A stretch of 64,000 bases of DNA from Conchocele bisecta (GCA_029237695.1 CM055265.1:46685056-46749055); one strand, 5' to 3'. Positions 21,747 through 36,300 are shown, counted from the first letter of the stretch. Translations and numbers: made by a program. The notes: generated by a model from the letters alone, not told the origin.

Positions 21747-22107
21747 AAACATACATTCTTCATACATAAACATACTTCGATTTGTAACATTTGTGATAGC
21801 TATTTTTAAATTAAAATGGCCGCCATTTTCTAATTAAATTGACCGGTATATATTTGTTAACAGTTAATATATCTTTTCAATTTAAAATCATGTCTCATAA
21901 TTTCTATTAACATTATATATATATATACAGGCATTACCATAGTGTTTTGTTACATAGAAACATGTTGCATCACCATATCTGACTTGGAAACAACAAAATG
22001 TATAATATGTTATCTGAGAACGTCAATAAAAAGGAAATTGTTCAAAATGGGTATGTCTAAAAATAGTGTCAAAAATAGCCGCAGTCTGTCTGGCTGTCTC
22101 TCTGTCT

Positions 22108-22545
22108 GTCGTGGGTGGCAGGTAGGAAATTGCGATGGGTAATTTAACGATCGAAATTCATCCTTACCGGAATCCCGAACGGAAACCTCGTTTGGCCCTC
22201 ACGTACGCCTTTGGCATTCTTGTATGTGAGGTTTAATCTAGTTATATCCCTTGTATTGTGTGAGTAATACGATTATTCCTAATCCTATTTCTTTTAAGGG
22301 AAGGGGCCAAGTAACTTTGGTGTGGTATGGACCTGACACCATGCAGGTCATGTTATTCTAATTTCAGGGCTGAATATATTTTTTCTCGGTGTAAATATTC
22401 CGTTCGATTTTGGGATCTCATCCCTCCCCCCCCCCCCCCCCCCCTGCCCAATGTAGCAGGTTAAATATGGGATCAAACCCGTTTGCCCGGCCTTACATGA
22501 CCTTAGCTGTTGATAGGCCGTCAAACACCAATAAAAAAACACACA
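22108..22545 (+). mobile_element. SINE, GTTAAAC family, full length
   Basis: Starts CGTGGGTGGCAGGTAGG, includes CTTACCGGAATCCCGAACGG and TCTAATTTCAGGGCTGAATA, ends GATAGGCCGTCAAACACC with a CAATAAA/ACAC tail. A poly-C tract interrupts it at about 22425-22444. Repeated (TGCC)n follows at 22553-22575. Confidence 0.7.
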
Positions 22546-23167
22546 AACTGTCTGTCTGCCTGCCTGCCTGCTTGCCTCTGCATGCATGCCAGCCTGTAGA
22601 CCGTATTAAACAATGATGTGGACCATTGGTTCAAACCAACCGAGTTTGCCACTTGGGAGCCGATTTTTCCCATCAGCACTTTGGTGGAGCATGGCAGGTT
22701 GTGCGTAATGGTATAGCTCAAACCAACCACGTAGTCCACAAGTATTCGCCACCATACGTGCTTATTAGATTATGTTTCGGTGTGGCAGTGATGTTAATGT
22801 GCCATTTCATGGACCTGCATGGTAACTCGGACCGTCGAGTGCCATTATTCCCGCGTTTACCATCACAATAGGCGATAGACTGGTAAGCTTTTAACATATT
22901 CAGACCTACTGGAGTAAACGCTGGTTCAGTACAATATATCATCGCTATGTTATGCTCGAGCTAAACTGAATGCTTGATTTCACCTGCCTACGTCTGGTTC
23001 TGACTTGCTCAAGTGTTGCCGGGATGTTGCGGTGAACGAGTGTCACATGTCTTTACCGACTATATAACACCAATTTGTGTGGCTAGTGCCACAAGGGGTC
23101 GGTTGGTTCTACCTGGGACCAGTTTTGCTCTGCGTGACCGATGCCAGGTTCTACCCAGTTGCAGAGA

Positions 23168-23350
23168 TGGTTGTGCCCTAGGGGTTAGAACAACTGACTT
23201 CCAATCCGGAGGTTGTTGGTTCAAACCTTGCCATTAGGCATCAAAAACTACTTTCATAGTATTTCCATCCTACTGGGCTTTGGGATGAGATTTCAAACTG
23301 AAGTCCCATCTCTAAATGACGTTAACTGTTGCTATGACTTTCAGGTCCAT
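23168..23350 (+). mobile_element. tRNA-derived SINE
   Basis: Head GTGCCCTAGGGGTTAGAAC (box A-like) and TTGGTTCAAACCTTGCC (box B-like), then GGCATCAAAAACTACTTTC and TTTCCATCCTACTGGGC. The tail is worn. 22546-23167 otherwise shows no gene or known repeat. Confidence 0.65.
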
Positions 23351-23428
23351 TCTCTTTTTCTACCCAGTTACCTCATGTATTAATCCCGCCTGCCATGCAC
23401 AGGGGACACGGTAGACGCTGCACGCGGA

Positions 23429-23441
23429 ATCCCCCCCCCCC

Positions 23442-23499
<58 letters not shown>

Positions 23500-23506
23500 C
23501 TCTCGC
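23429..23506. repeat. Poly-C then (CT)n microsatellite
   Basis: About 24 C followed by about 22 CT units, ending CCGTCTCTCGC. From 23507 to the first ACP7 exon I see no repeat I can name. Confidence 0.9.
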
Positions 23507-24224
23507 TATATGTGGCTATCTCACTTCTTCGTAGCGGTGCGGCGGGATAGGGGAGGTCAGACAAATACATCAACTTAGACCCTCCAAATGGCATTTCCTG
23601 CATTCATTCTTAGTCAACATTAGAGCAATACATTGACATGAGATTTTGGTCACACAACAATGGAAGAAACTAAAATGTGCAGTACATGCATTTATAAGAT
23701 AGAATGGCATGTGCATGTCTAACACATTTTGGTAATTGCCACGCAGGCGGACTAGAGCTTACAATATGGCATGCTTGCATGGTTGTAGACTATTAATTGG
23801 AAGTTGGTGTAACATATAGTGTGATTTACATATCATGAATAATACGAGTCACACCTGCGTGTTTGTGGTGTTACGTGGCCCGAAACAACTTGGCCCGAAA
23901 AGGCATTGCCAGAAAACGACCAGCTTATACAATCAAGTTCGGCTATGCAAACTTATTTGGCTCAACTTCCTGCTGTCTGCAGCTGTTGCCATATAAAATC
24001 GATAAAATGTTGCTGTAATACACATATACAGTCATTATAACAGCAGTCGTCCTAGTAGATATGTAACTGACGTGTATTTTGAAATTATAATAGTCATATA
24101 ATTGCGTGACACCTTGGATATAATTGCGGTCATGCGTATTCTCGCTCAATGACACTGTCAGATTATTGTTATTTTTGTAATTTTGAAGTGGAATTTCTGT
24201 AAATCAGGATAGTTTGTGAACATC

Positions 24225-24240
24225 TGTTTATATACTGTAT
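24225..24240 (+). promoter_or_regulatory. TATA-like element before ACP7 exon 1
   Basis: TTTATATACTGTATAC lies about 40-50 bases before the ATG. If used, the leader would be very short; an upstream non-coding exon is equally possible. Confidence 0.2.
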
Positions 24241-24275
24241 ACTTTTTACTGTTAATATCAAGCATTTAAATTGGC

Positions 24276-24357
24276 ATGATGATTGCAATGAACATTTTAA
24301 TCGCCATAACAACACTATTTGCTGCTTCGGCCACAGACCTTCAAGGTGTGGATCACG
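24276..24357 (+). CDS. ACP7: ACP7 exon 1 (signal peptide)
   Basis: Encodes MMIAMNILIAITTLF plus AASATDLQGVDH and one extra base G; donor GTAAAG. The split codon G|TG with exon 2 gives valine and keeps the frame. A likely signal-peptidase site follows ASA. No homology evidence covers this short segment, so it rests on the signal-peptide look and phase fit. Confidence 0.65.
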
Positions 24358-27300
24358 GTAAAGGTTGGTATTTGATATTTCAGAACATATTCTTGGTGAT
24401 CTTCGGATGGGTTGTGGCCTAGGGGTTAGAACACCTGACTTCCAATCCGGAGTTTGCGGGTTTAAACCTCACCTTGGGCATCAAAAATACTTTCATAGTA
24501 TTTCCATCGCACTGGTCTGTCGGATGAGACTTTAAACCGTGGTCCTGTCTCAGTCTCTGTATATGACCGTAGATGTTGGTTGGACGTTAAACCCATTCAC
24601 TTTCACTTTTTTATGGTGTTCTTTTAGTGATTAATCAATTTGATGTTCACCCAATAAAAAAACAATGTTTAGTTGTTACATTAACTTAATTAATATATAT
24701 CATTTAAATTATTTACTAGTGGTAATAGTATTTAATTTCCCCAATTTGAAGAGGAAAGTTTGTAAAAAAAAAAAAATAAGTTCTATTTTCACTTTCAGCA
24801 TGATATATTTTAACAGTAAAGTACAAATCAGATTTGATTCGCTACTCAGTCTCTGCAGGGAAAGGCTATGGATCATGTGGATGGAACCATAACTATGTTC
24901 ACAATACGGGAGTTACTGCCCACAACTATGTTTTAGGAAGTTTAATTTCCTAAATCTATCGTTCTGTAAGCTACGACCCTCATACCTAATGGTGCAATGA
25001 TTCATCGCGATGCATCGAAAACTGAGTTCTTTAGCCTCAGTTCGATATGGCCCGGTCAAGTGTCTGCATTTTGAACTTATCCTCTTCAATTGCTAATGAA
25101 ACGCGCAACCTGATTGGTTGAATTTCACGTCACCAGAGAATTAATATCGCTGTATTCAGGGCTGTATTATTTTCACGTTGGTTACCACGTTGGTTCGGAA
25201 ACCACATGATCACACACCTTGATATCGCCAGCTGTAGGGAAAACTGTTTAGAGTCATAACTGATGATCTCTCAACATTTTCAGGAAGTGATTACTAACAG
25301 TCATATGATGTTTATTATGATCTGATTTTTTGTATGAAAGTAATTATCGTTCAGGTCAAAATCAGACCTGTATATTTAAAGATAGCAATTCAGCATTTTG
25401 TGATAAAATAAGTACAATGTACTAGGTACAAGTACATGTATGTTAGTGTAATATGTACTTCTTTTGACACCAAATGCTTAATTTTCATCAATAAATATAA
25501 TTATCTGATTTTGACCTGAAGGTATTTCATTTACTTGAATTTCTAGTAATGATATCTGTTCAAACTGGAAGTTTATGTGAATCGTATCGAAAATAATCGA
25601 ACCAAGGTGTCTGAATCGTGATATGTACGTATTGAACTGAGTTCTGAGTGCATCGTTGCAGACCTACTGATACCCCCGCTAACTCCAAGGTCAAGTTCAC
25701 AATTTTAGTGTTTTCACAATCTTTACGATGGAGAATATTTGTTTTGTTTCTATTTCATTTTCTGTTTCCTTTCACGCCGCTTCTTGATATTTCACAGATA
25801 CCTTGCTCTGAGTCATGCTGTGACAATTCGATGATTCTCTTGTCTCCGCTAATCCCAAGGTGAAGCATCACCACTCGCGCTTCTGACAACTCTTGTTTCA
25901 TGTCACCAGATGCATATAATTTATGTTCTATAAAGTTATTATAACCTCTTTGGATGTGAAAAACCACCAGATTGTCATCAGACATGATTGAATTTAACAT
26001 ATTTATGCATGGTAGTGTTTTTAGCGCACCTGAGCCGAAGGCTCAAGTGAGCTATTGATACCGCTTTTTGTCTGTCTGTCGACACTTTTCTGACCATTTC
26101 TTCCTCTGAACTGCTCGGCTGATGTTGACCAAACTTTATGGGGATGGTCCACGTGTTGCTCCTTTTCAGATTTGTTAAAATGGACATTGTCGCATATCCA
26201 AGGTTATGGTCCAAGGGTGAATCTTTTTCATATTTGTTGAAATGGAGGTTGTCGCATAATCCAAGATGGCCGCCATAGAAATTAGGTCAAATTCTTAAAA
26301 AATCGTCCTTCTCACAAACTGCTGGACCGATTTCAACGAAGCTTTGCAGGAATGATTGATAGTCAATGCTCTTTCAGATGTGTTAAAATGATGACCCCGG
26401 GATCAAAAATGCGTGGGGCCCAGGGGGTCAAGTAGGGGTCAAAGGTAGAAAGGTCCATAAAAATTACTTTAGCAAGACACTTAATTTCAAAATATTGGGT
26501 CAGTCGCCTTCAGAGGTGGTAGATCTTATGATTTTAGGGTATTATTATAGGAATGAATGGCCTTTTTGTGGAATTTATCGGGGTATAAACTTGGAAAAGT
26601 CGAGGGAATACTGGATGAAGGCCGGAAGGCCTCGTCCAGTATTCCCGCGACTTTTCCAAGTTTATATCCCCGATAAATTCAACAAAAAGGCCATTCATTC
26701 CTTATAATTCCAGCATTTGAAATAAATTCATCAAGAAAATGTGTTTATTTTCCGTTTTCTTAAGAATTATTTTAACTGCGTCTCACTGTTACGGAAAGTA
26801 GTTCGGCGTGGGAGTTTACTGGGATATAAATTTTGGACAGAGATTTGCTATGGGCCAATCAAATGTTAGGGAATTGTGTAAATATTTTTGTGCTGGAATT
26901 ATTTCAAAATATTGGGTCAGTCGCCTTCAGAGGTGGTAGATCTTATGATTTTAGGGTATTATATCGATGGTCTAGTAACATAAGGTCGTAACTGCTATGC
27001 TTTAGCATAGCAGTTACGACCTTCTGTTACTAGACATCGATATGTTTCATAAATTGCTTTTGTTTCCTTCCATAGCTTCAAATGCAAAACTGACCCGTTT
27101 TTCCCGGTGATCCGTTTCCCACCAATGGAATGTACATATTTTGAGACAACCTGAGCAAATATTCAAATGACTTTTGATGAACTAGCAGACAAATTCTAAT
27201 GGAACTTGGTGTATATATAATGAACAGTCTGTGACATTTCTGATTTGCTTTATAATGGGAATAATAATTTCAGGTTAGCGATACAGGCCCATTTACGCCT

Positions 27301-30300
27301 CTCGTTTATTGTTCATCTGGTGATTTACCGTACGGTTTTATTTCTCTATCGCGATAAAATGCTTGACGCACAGGGATTTTTCTGACACGGTGATATCTGA
27401 GAACCAAAGTACTTTTTTTATGGCCTAACACAAATATTGTCTGCTTATCAGTAAACTGTGACATTTTCTCTGTCAATTATTGTACTTTATTAATTGTAGG
27501 CTTGTTAATTCCTGGTCCACATTTGTATGTTATCTGGCCCGTGTATGATAAAGGTTAACTGCATACATACATTAACTATTCAGAAATTATTTAAAATGCA
27601 CAATGTCTCGGATAGAAAGTGATGAATGTAACAAAACATAGCTGCAGATAAGGTGTGTATTGGCGTAATGTGCAATGTGAAAATACGCATTGATTTTCAC
27701 ATTGAGTAGTGAAAATACTGTAATAAAATTGAAAGTTTAGTTAGTTGAACTGAAAAAGTAAACGTTTTTGCAACTCAAATAAGTGAATTTTTATTTATTT
27801 GAATTGTTTTATTTTTTATCATTTGTTCCCTATTTAATAAGGAAGAAAATCAATTGATACATTTGTAAAAAGAATTAAAATACGTATTGAATTTGAAATC
27901 TCGGTCGGTCGGTAACAGATTATAAAAAATCACTCTTCCATGTGTTACATTAAAGAGATGGGGCTAAATTGCTACCCTCGCGAGAGGTATGGAGCGGGGT
28001 AGCAATTTTGTTTTTAGCATTTTACAAATGTATTGTGTATTTTATTGTTGATTGTATCTAATGTTCTTAATGGAATCCCGATATCCCTGGTTTGGCACTC
28101 AGGTACATTTTTGGGTTACTCTAGAGTTAAATCTGTTTATACCCATTATAAAAGCAGTAAGATTAGTAATTTATCACTAGCCCTATTACTTTTAGGGTGT
28201 GGGGCTAAACCTGGCACCAGGTCGGGCTATTCTATTTTCAGGACTGAATATACATTTTTTTCTGTAATATTCAGCACTATTTTTGGGATTTTCCTCCCAT
28301 CACAACATGAGAAATATGGGATTCGACCCTGCTAACCCGACCTAAAATGACCATAGCTGTTGACAGGCTGTTAAACACCATTAAATAAATTAATGTAACT
28401 AATATTGTTGCATTCGTCATAAGGTCCATTTTATCAGGTGGTGGCCCATTTTAATAGCATCAGCAGCTTGCACATGCTATAGTGACATGTGTTGTTATCC
28501 TGTTTGGAGCAGTTTAACCCTTTCCCCTCTAAATATCTGGCGTAGACTGGTTCATGATAATTTTGGACTATTTCATTAATCGTATTAAGATTATTTTTTT
28601 TGTGAAAAATATATTGACAAATACTGTAGATCTTCATGAGACGGCTCGTTACAAGCCGTATCATCTGGATCTACAGTGTTTGTACATGGTTTTATGTTCT
28701 GTAGGGGTTCAATGTGTTACCTAATACTTGTAAGGAGATGGGCAGCGTACATGTTGTGTGCAGTTTGGTGACAACAGCTGCGTGTTCCCATGTTATCTTT
28801 GTCCAAAGCTTATTAGATATGCTGTGACAGTTCTATATTCAAGGTTGACACTGCTTATCTCATATGGATAATGCCACAATGACATGTACGATAGTCTACT
28901 CTAATATATAAATTTATCTTAGCTTATCATCCTGCCTGTCCGAAGTGTCTTTAAATGTAGCCATGTTAAGTTCATATGAACCATATGTACCATATTTCTC
29001 TTCAAGTTATTTGTGTGCCCAATAAAGAGATAAATGTGTGCAGATCTGATAAAACTATATTTAAACCTGCATTCCCGCAACCCAGATTGTAATACAGACA
29101 CAATTTTTTGTCCGTTCTTTAGATATGGCATTTTAAAAAAAAAACACATTCCATACCCGGCGATCAAATTTTCATTCTTGAGATCAGGGACGATAACTGT
29201 GTGTAAAAGCATAACGGAAACAAATATCTTCTGTTCTCTCTATTTTTTTTATTTTTTTTTGATGAGTAATGATTATACTTTACAACATATCAATAAAATA
29301 TGTATTCAGGTGACACATTTAATTGATTTAAATAATTTAAAATGTCCATCTAATTTGCATATCTGTAGTGATATGCAGTGATATGCGTCAATGGAATGGA
29401 TTGAAATATTAATTTGTGATAATATGTAGACAACAGGCACTGTTAAAACGGGTGGAATACAAATGTACTTTATTATGGCACAAATGTTCATCATAATCAG
29501 ATGTCGTGTCGCATGCAAGAAACAGGTCCGTAGCTCAAAGGTCAAGGTGACACTTAGTGGTCAATGGTAAAAAAGCTTGTCCAAACTCTTACTTTGCCAT
29601 GCATGGAAGGATTTTAACCCTTACACCGCTATCTTAATTTTTTTCTATTTTCCATTTTTATCATCAAAAACATGCTTTGACAGCACTTTAGAATAATTTA
29701 TAACATGTTTTGACAGCACTTCAGAATCATTTCCATTCTGAAGTGCTGTCAAACCATGTTTTTATTGAGAAATAAGGCAAGATATAAAAGCAACAGCAGA
29801 CAACAATTGTTGTGTGTACACTGTAGCGGTTTAAGGGTTACAATAATTTCACACAAATGTTGCACACAACAAGGCAATGTTAGATTTTGACAATTGGTCC
29901 ACAAATTCTAAAATTATTTAAAGCATTCTTTTAGCACCCATGTTAAAATCCCAAAGAGAACCCAAAACTAAATATTTGATGGAATTGTTTCAAAGAGGAA
30001 CATAAGTTAGCATTTAACATTTTATTATTTAGACAAATATACAATGTACTTAAAGTTTGAACAATGTGCAATTTGCGAACACTCATTGGCAGATGAACTA
30101 AATGGAACAGAGAATAAGTTGTCGCCCAACCTATTGTACCAGTACCGTTTTTTGAAAACAATAAACGACACCTACACTATGTTGTTGTAGTGGAGTGCTT
30201 GCCGGAGCAGGTGCACTTGTCATTTGGCGACAAGACATCCATAATGGTGGTCATGTGGTCAACAGTTGCCAACTGCTCTTCGGCAGTCCACTACGGCGTG

Positions 30301-33300
30301 AAGCCCTTCGGCAGCTACTACGCTAACATCGTGCAAGGGACGTCTGAAAAACAGCTGGATGTCATGGCCAACGTGCCATTTATACATAGGGCCGTGCTCG
30401 TGGTATGCATTGACTAGTCTAATACATGTAATAGGTTATCAAGCTTGGAAAATCATGAGTATTGTAAAAACCTAGATATTCCGACTACCCAAATTGTATC
30501 CATATTCATTGTTATTGTGATAAGCCAATACAACCACACTAACCCTAAATACTGGGACATTCGTTGTTGTGGGAAACCATATACTTACCGGTATATGTGT
30601 TTCCTGGAATAAATGGTATCCGCAAATATTTATGGTTATTACGGTAACTTCCCTTAGAATGTCATATTTTGTGCGTTTATCATCATTTTACTTACCGGTA
30701 GTCAAGACTATGGAAAGTGATGTCAAACAGCCAAATTATGACAATGCCTCAGAAGTTGGTCTACGGCAAGTTGCTTAAAAGTTTCCAAGTCCGGTAACCT
30801 AGTTATAAGACTTGTCTATTGTCGGAAATTAATTACTGCTGGCTAGGACTGTATCCAAGCTTGGTGTACGTATTAACTCTAAACATTCGGACACAATTTG
30901 CTTTGGGTAACCCTGCAACCCCTATAGTTTCCCAAAACAAATTGTATCCAAATACATGTATATTGTTATTGTGATTAAACCTGTACTGCCATACTAGCCC
31001 TAAATATTGGCACGCTCACTGTTGTGCGGAAACCATATATTTGTATGCGTTTCTCCAAATAGTTAATATTTAGGGTTATTGCGGTAGTTGCTTATCAGTT
31101 GTATTTTTACACCATACAATATGCTGCCCTAACCACAGGTGGAAGACTCGGACCTATGACACCAAAAAAATGCCTATTAAAAAAAATCCCATTACCCCAC
31201 CCACGTGTCTCGTACAGTACATAACGTTAAGAATTAACGTTATGTACTGTACGAGACCAAGTGGGTGGGGTAATGGGATTTTTTTTAATAGGCATTTTTT
31301 TGGTGTCATAGGTCCGAGTCTTCCACCTGTGGCCCTAACCCTATATCTTGCAATATAAAAATGGCATGAGTGCCAAAATATCAATGTCATGCAATATTCA
31401 CATTTCAGAATACTTTTTCTTCATTTTGATTGCGAAGGTGGTTTGCCACTTTGCTCTTGAAGTTCGATTTGTCTGTTTGACTGTGTCCATGGTTATTTAT
31501 GTAAAACGTTAAACCTTAGACCGCTACACACAACAATTGCCGTCTGCTGTTGCTTTTATGTCTTGCCTTATTTCTCATTAAAAACATGTTTTGACAGCAC
31601 TTCATTTCCAATGGAAATGATTTTGAAGTGCTGTCAAAGCATGTTGTAAATTATTCTAAAGTGCTATCAAATCATGTTTTGGATGATAAAAATGGAAAAT
31701 TGAGATAGCGGTGTCAGGGTTAAGTCATGATTTCAAAAGAAACTGAATGATTACATAAACATTCAGACATTTAACATGTTTAACACATGTGTGAGCAATA
31801 GTAACAGGGTCATGCCACAAATAACATGGCCTTCCCCTTGACCCTGTCGTTTTTTGAAAACTTTCTGGTGAACTATCCCCGTGACAGCCATTTATATTTT
31901 TAAGTATTCTTTAGCCTTGTCCACACGATAACAAGTTCTACTTGCCAGAGGAATGGGCTGTGGCTTATATGGGATATCGATGGTCTAGTAACATAAGGTC
32001 GTAACTGCTATGCTAAAGCATAGCACTTACGACCTTATGTTACTAGACCATCGATATGGCATTGTACTTCAATACCGGATGTTGTGAGTGAAATCCTCAC
32101 CCTAGACGTGATAAAGGTTTACATAGTATTGTGAGATGAGACTTTGAACTGTGGTCCTGTCTGTATATGACCTTAGCTGGGACGTTAAACCATTCACTTA
32201 CACTTTTTCTACTTGACAGATCTTAACCAACCAAATTTGCTATACATGTTTAATGTGGCAAGAGGACTTATTCTATTGATTTTCAAGTTTTCTTACATTT
32301 GAGCGAGTAATTTACAGAAATATAACGGTGAATTACACCACTCAGCAGCAGTAGTTTACGCCACTCTTGTGCTTACCATATATAGAGAAATGACGTCAGT
32401 AACGTCACAATGACGTGTTTCCTTCGACCAATCAAGTCATGTTCTCGGACACACCCTCTCAATCGCGAGACATTCGCCGTCACTACGGCACGCCTCTATA
32501 AATTCATTTGCATATCTCTTGGTCATATTTTACGCTCGATTCGCTTTGTTTTTATGAAGAATCATGTGTGAAATGTAAGAAAATGTTTATTTAACCAGGT
32601 AAGTTGATTATCTTGAAATAATGTCCTCGTGATAGGGTCCTACCGCTAAACAGACTTGGTTTGCTACGCTCACTGGTTTGTTAAGCGTAAGGACCCAATC
32701 ACTTGTGCATTATTTCAGGATAATCAGTTCACCTTGTTAAATAAACGGTATATCTTCTCCTGTTCACTGACCAGGCCCAGACAGGCATATATTGTCACCC
32801 TCGGTACTATTGTCATTATGATGATGGGTTAACCCTTTCAACCGTAAATATCTGGAATAGACGGTGATATGTTAATTTGAGGAACAATCCAATCGTCACA
32901 AAATGATTTTCAGACTAGTCCAAAAAAGTGCAGATTCTGATGAGACGGCTCGTTACGAGTCGGCTCATCATGATCTACACTGTTTGCAAAAACTGCTAAA
33001 GAGGTATGTAGTGTTGAAAGGGTTAACACCTACAGCAATCAAAATCTCTGTAAGCCCCAGTTTGCCATGACACGTTCCTTGTAATTTATATGTATCCATA
33101 ACAACTGTTACAGAACCTGGAGGCAGACACAACGTATTTCTACACTCCGGTCAGCAATCTTGTCACCAGTGGGCCGTTCTATTTCCAAACACCGAAAATG
33201 AACCTGGTATGACTATATGAGACACACCATATGATTTTGTACCTTCGGACATCTGCGTAATTTCATTAAATCCGTTTACAAAATTTACAATATTTTTCAT

Positions 33301-36300
33301 AAATAAAATCAACAGTTGACAACATTTTCAGAGTACATACAGAATATAATTCCGGGTGTACTCTGAACATTTTGTCAACTTTTGACGCCATTTGCGGAAA
33401 ATATTGTACATTTTGTAAACATATTTCATGAAATTACGCAGATGTCTGAAGGTACAAAATTACATGGCATGTCTCATATATAGTTGGTGGAATGTACATA
33501 GAAGTTGTATGTTACATGTCCTGGGGGCCGTTTCACTAAACTTCGTACGACTAAAATGTTCGTAAGTGCAAAATAATGATAGTCTGTAAATTTCGCATTA
33601 ACAATGTTTCCTTGTAAACAATTATTGGATTTACATTTATTGAGCATAGGCTGTATATGCAGCCTATGCTCAATAAATGTAAATCCATTCATTTAAATTT
33701 ACAGACGATCCTAAATTTTCACTTGTTGAAACGGGCCCCAGGACTGGTGTTTTATTTCTGTGTGTTTATATAATTTGCATTCATGGACTCGCTAAGCTTC
33801 TTTTTCAAAGCCCATTATAAAAGTAATAAGATCAGTATGAATCCTAATATTATTAATAGAGTGGTGCTTAGTGACTCTGATGTGGTGAGGATCTGGCACC
33901 AGATCAGGTTATTCTAATTTCGGGGCTGAATAAATATTTTTCATGCAAATATTTTCCCCTACCGTCATATGGGTGATATATGGGAATTGATCCTGTTAAC
34001 CTGGCCTAAACTGACCTTAGCTGTTGACAGGCTATTAAACACCATTAAATAAATAAATCATAACGCCATATACGGTAACTTTCATAAAGAATCATACACG
34101 TTTATACAGAGCTCCAGATAAGCTGTGTATTTGCTTAAATACCTAATTAAATTGCCAAAAACCCAATTGAAATCAGAAGTAGTGCGTATCAAAAAGCAAG
34201 AAAAAATTATGGTACCTTTATCATGCTGCAGAAAACAATAAAACCGGCCACAAATATAGCATGTTTTTCTTATTTTCCCATGAAAACCCATCTTGGTATT
34301 TCATTAGAATTGTCTCCATGGAGACAATTCTAATGAAATGCTAAGACATGTTTCATTTAGAAGCAAACTATTCAATAATTGCTGTCTGTTGATGTGTAAA
34401 CAGAAGTGTGATTTTAATTTACCCACTTAAAATTTTGAAATACCCAATTGTTTCAGAAATGATGGAGTGACAATACTCAATTACTCATTCCTTATCTGGA
34501 GCCCTGATTATATCGTATGAATTTTGCCTACATTGAATGTACTTGACTCTTCGACAACATGATATTTCCATGTATACTGTGGCTGCAAGCATCAATATTT
34601 GTTGAGCCGTGTTTGTGCAAAATGCCATTTGGAAGATATTGAAGAAACATCTACTAAAAATAATGCCCTCCGCACCTGCGTAAAATGTTTCACGTCAAAA
34701 TAGTAACCAGATTTGTTACAAATTCCCATTCAGCTACATGTACATGCATACACACATTTGTTGATAGTAACTGGTGCAAGAAATTTGTACTAGATGAAAA
34801 ATGTGTTTATGCGATAGCTTTAACCCTTACACCGCTATATTAATTTTTTGTCGTCTGCTGTTTATTTTCCATTTTTATCATCAAAAACATGCCATGACAG
34901 CACTTTAGAATAATTTACAACCTGCTTTGACTGCACTTCAGAATCATTTCCATTGGAAATGATTCTGAAGTGCTGTCAAAACATGTTTTTATTGAGAAAT
35001 AAGGCAAGATATAAAAGCAACAGCAGACAACAATTGTTGTGTATAGCGGTTAAGTAGAGCTGTGTGGCATCCATCAGGAAACCAGTGAAATATACTCGCA
35101 CTATCTATTCACAGCAGCCAGAGTTTCTGATATACGGAGATTTGGGCATCCATGCAGAAGGCCTACCATTGTTGAAGACTGAAGCCCTTACAGGGATATA
35201 CACAGCAGTGCTACATGTGGGAGACTTTGGGTACAACCTGGACTACTATATCTCTGATGGGCCGTACGCAGGAGAAAATGTGAGTGTTTCGAGTGTGAAA
35301 TGTTTGAGCTGTGGTACAACTATGGCCAAACATAATCTTTTAATTTTTTCCCCTCCCGCTACCTACGCACCAAAATTATCAGAAATAAAATAAATTTTGG
35401 GTCGTTGGGTATAGGGAAAATATTTTATTTCTTTTTATATTTTATTTTATTTCCCACTCGTGACAAATTGCTCAGTATATATGCTGGTGATAATACATAG
35501 ATCCTATCTGTAACTTTTAATAAAACAGAGTTTGGGAAAATAGAAATGGTATAAGGTGTAATTATTTTAATGTTTGGCTAATTGTACGATTAACTACTGC
35601 TACTACTGAGTCAGTTTGTTTATAGTGGCCACCTGTCCGAATTACAATTAACTCTTTTCATTCTAGAATATTAACCCTTAGACCGATACACACAACAATT
35701 TTTGTCTGCTGTTGCTTTTATATCTTGCCTTATTTCTCAATAAAAACATGTTTCGACAGCACTTCAGAATCATTTCCAATGGAAATGATTCTGAAGTGCT
35801 GTCAAAGCATGTTGTAAATTATTCTAAGGTGCTGTCAAAGCATGTTTTTCATGATAAAAATGGAAAATAGAAAATAAACAGCAGACAACAAAAATTAAGA
35901 TAGCGATGTAAGGGTTAACACTGATGACTTCTTTTTTACATAAAGGGGGCAACATAAGGGGGATAACTCCATGAACAGTTAGCAATCTTCTATTGACCCT
36001 TTCAGAGGTATTTAACCGTATTTAATTGTAACAAGTTGGCTCATATGGATCTGCAGTGTATGTAAATATATGATTTTTTTGTGGTGTGAAAATGTTGCAC
36101 AATTTGCATGTTGTATGGCTACTACTAATAATAAGAACATGTCTCAAATGAGCCACCTTTGTAATATACACACATATTTCATATACACGTAATATACATG
36201 TAATAGACTTTAACATGAATGTTTAAATTTTCAGAATGATTTTCTTAATAATACATATTTAAACAAATTTTATTTGAGAAATGTCTCCTGTTGGGTTTTA

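Noticed and set aside
24405..24480. tRNA gene
   Set aside because: Box A- and B-like sequences are present, but no cloverleaf-grade acceptor stem; the same head plus long body recurs at 13508, 23168 and 31945, so it is a SINE.
32596..32606. Strong splice donor CAGGTAAGT after the promoter-like cluster
   Set aside because: It is part of the left arm of a palindrome (32584-32748), so its consensus look is probably chance.
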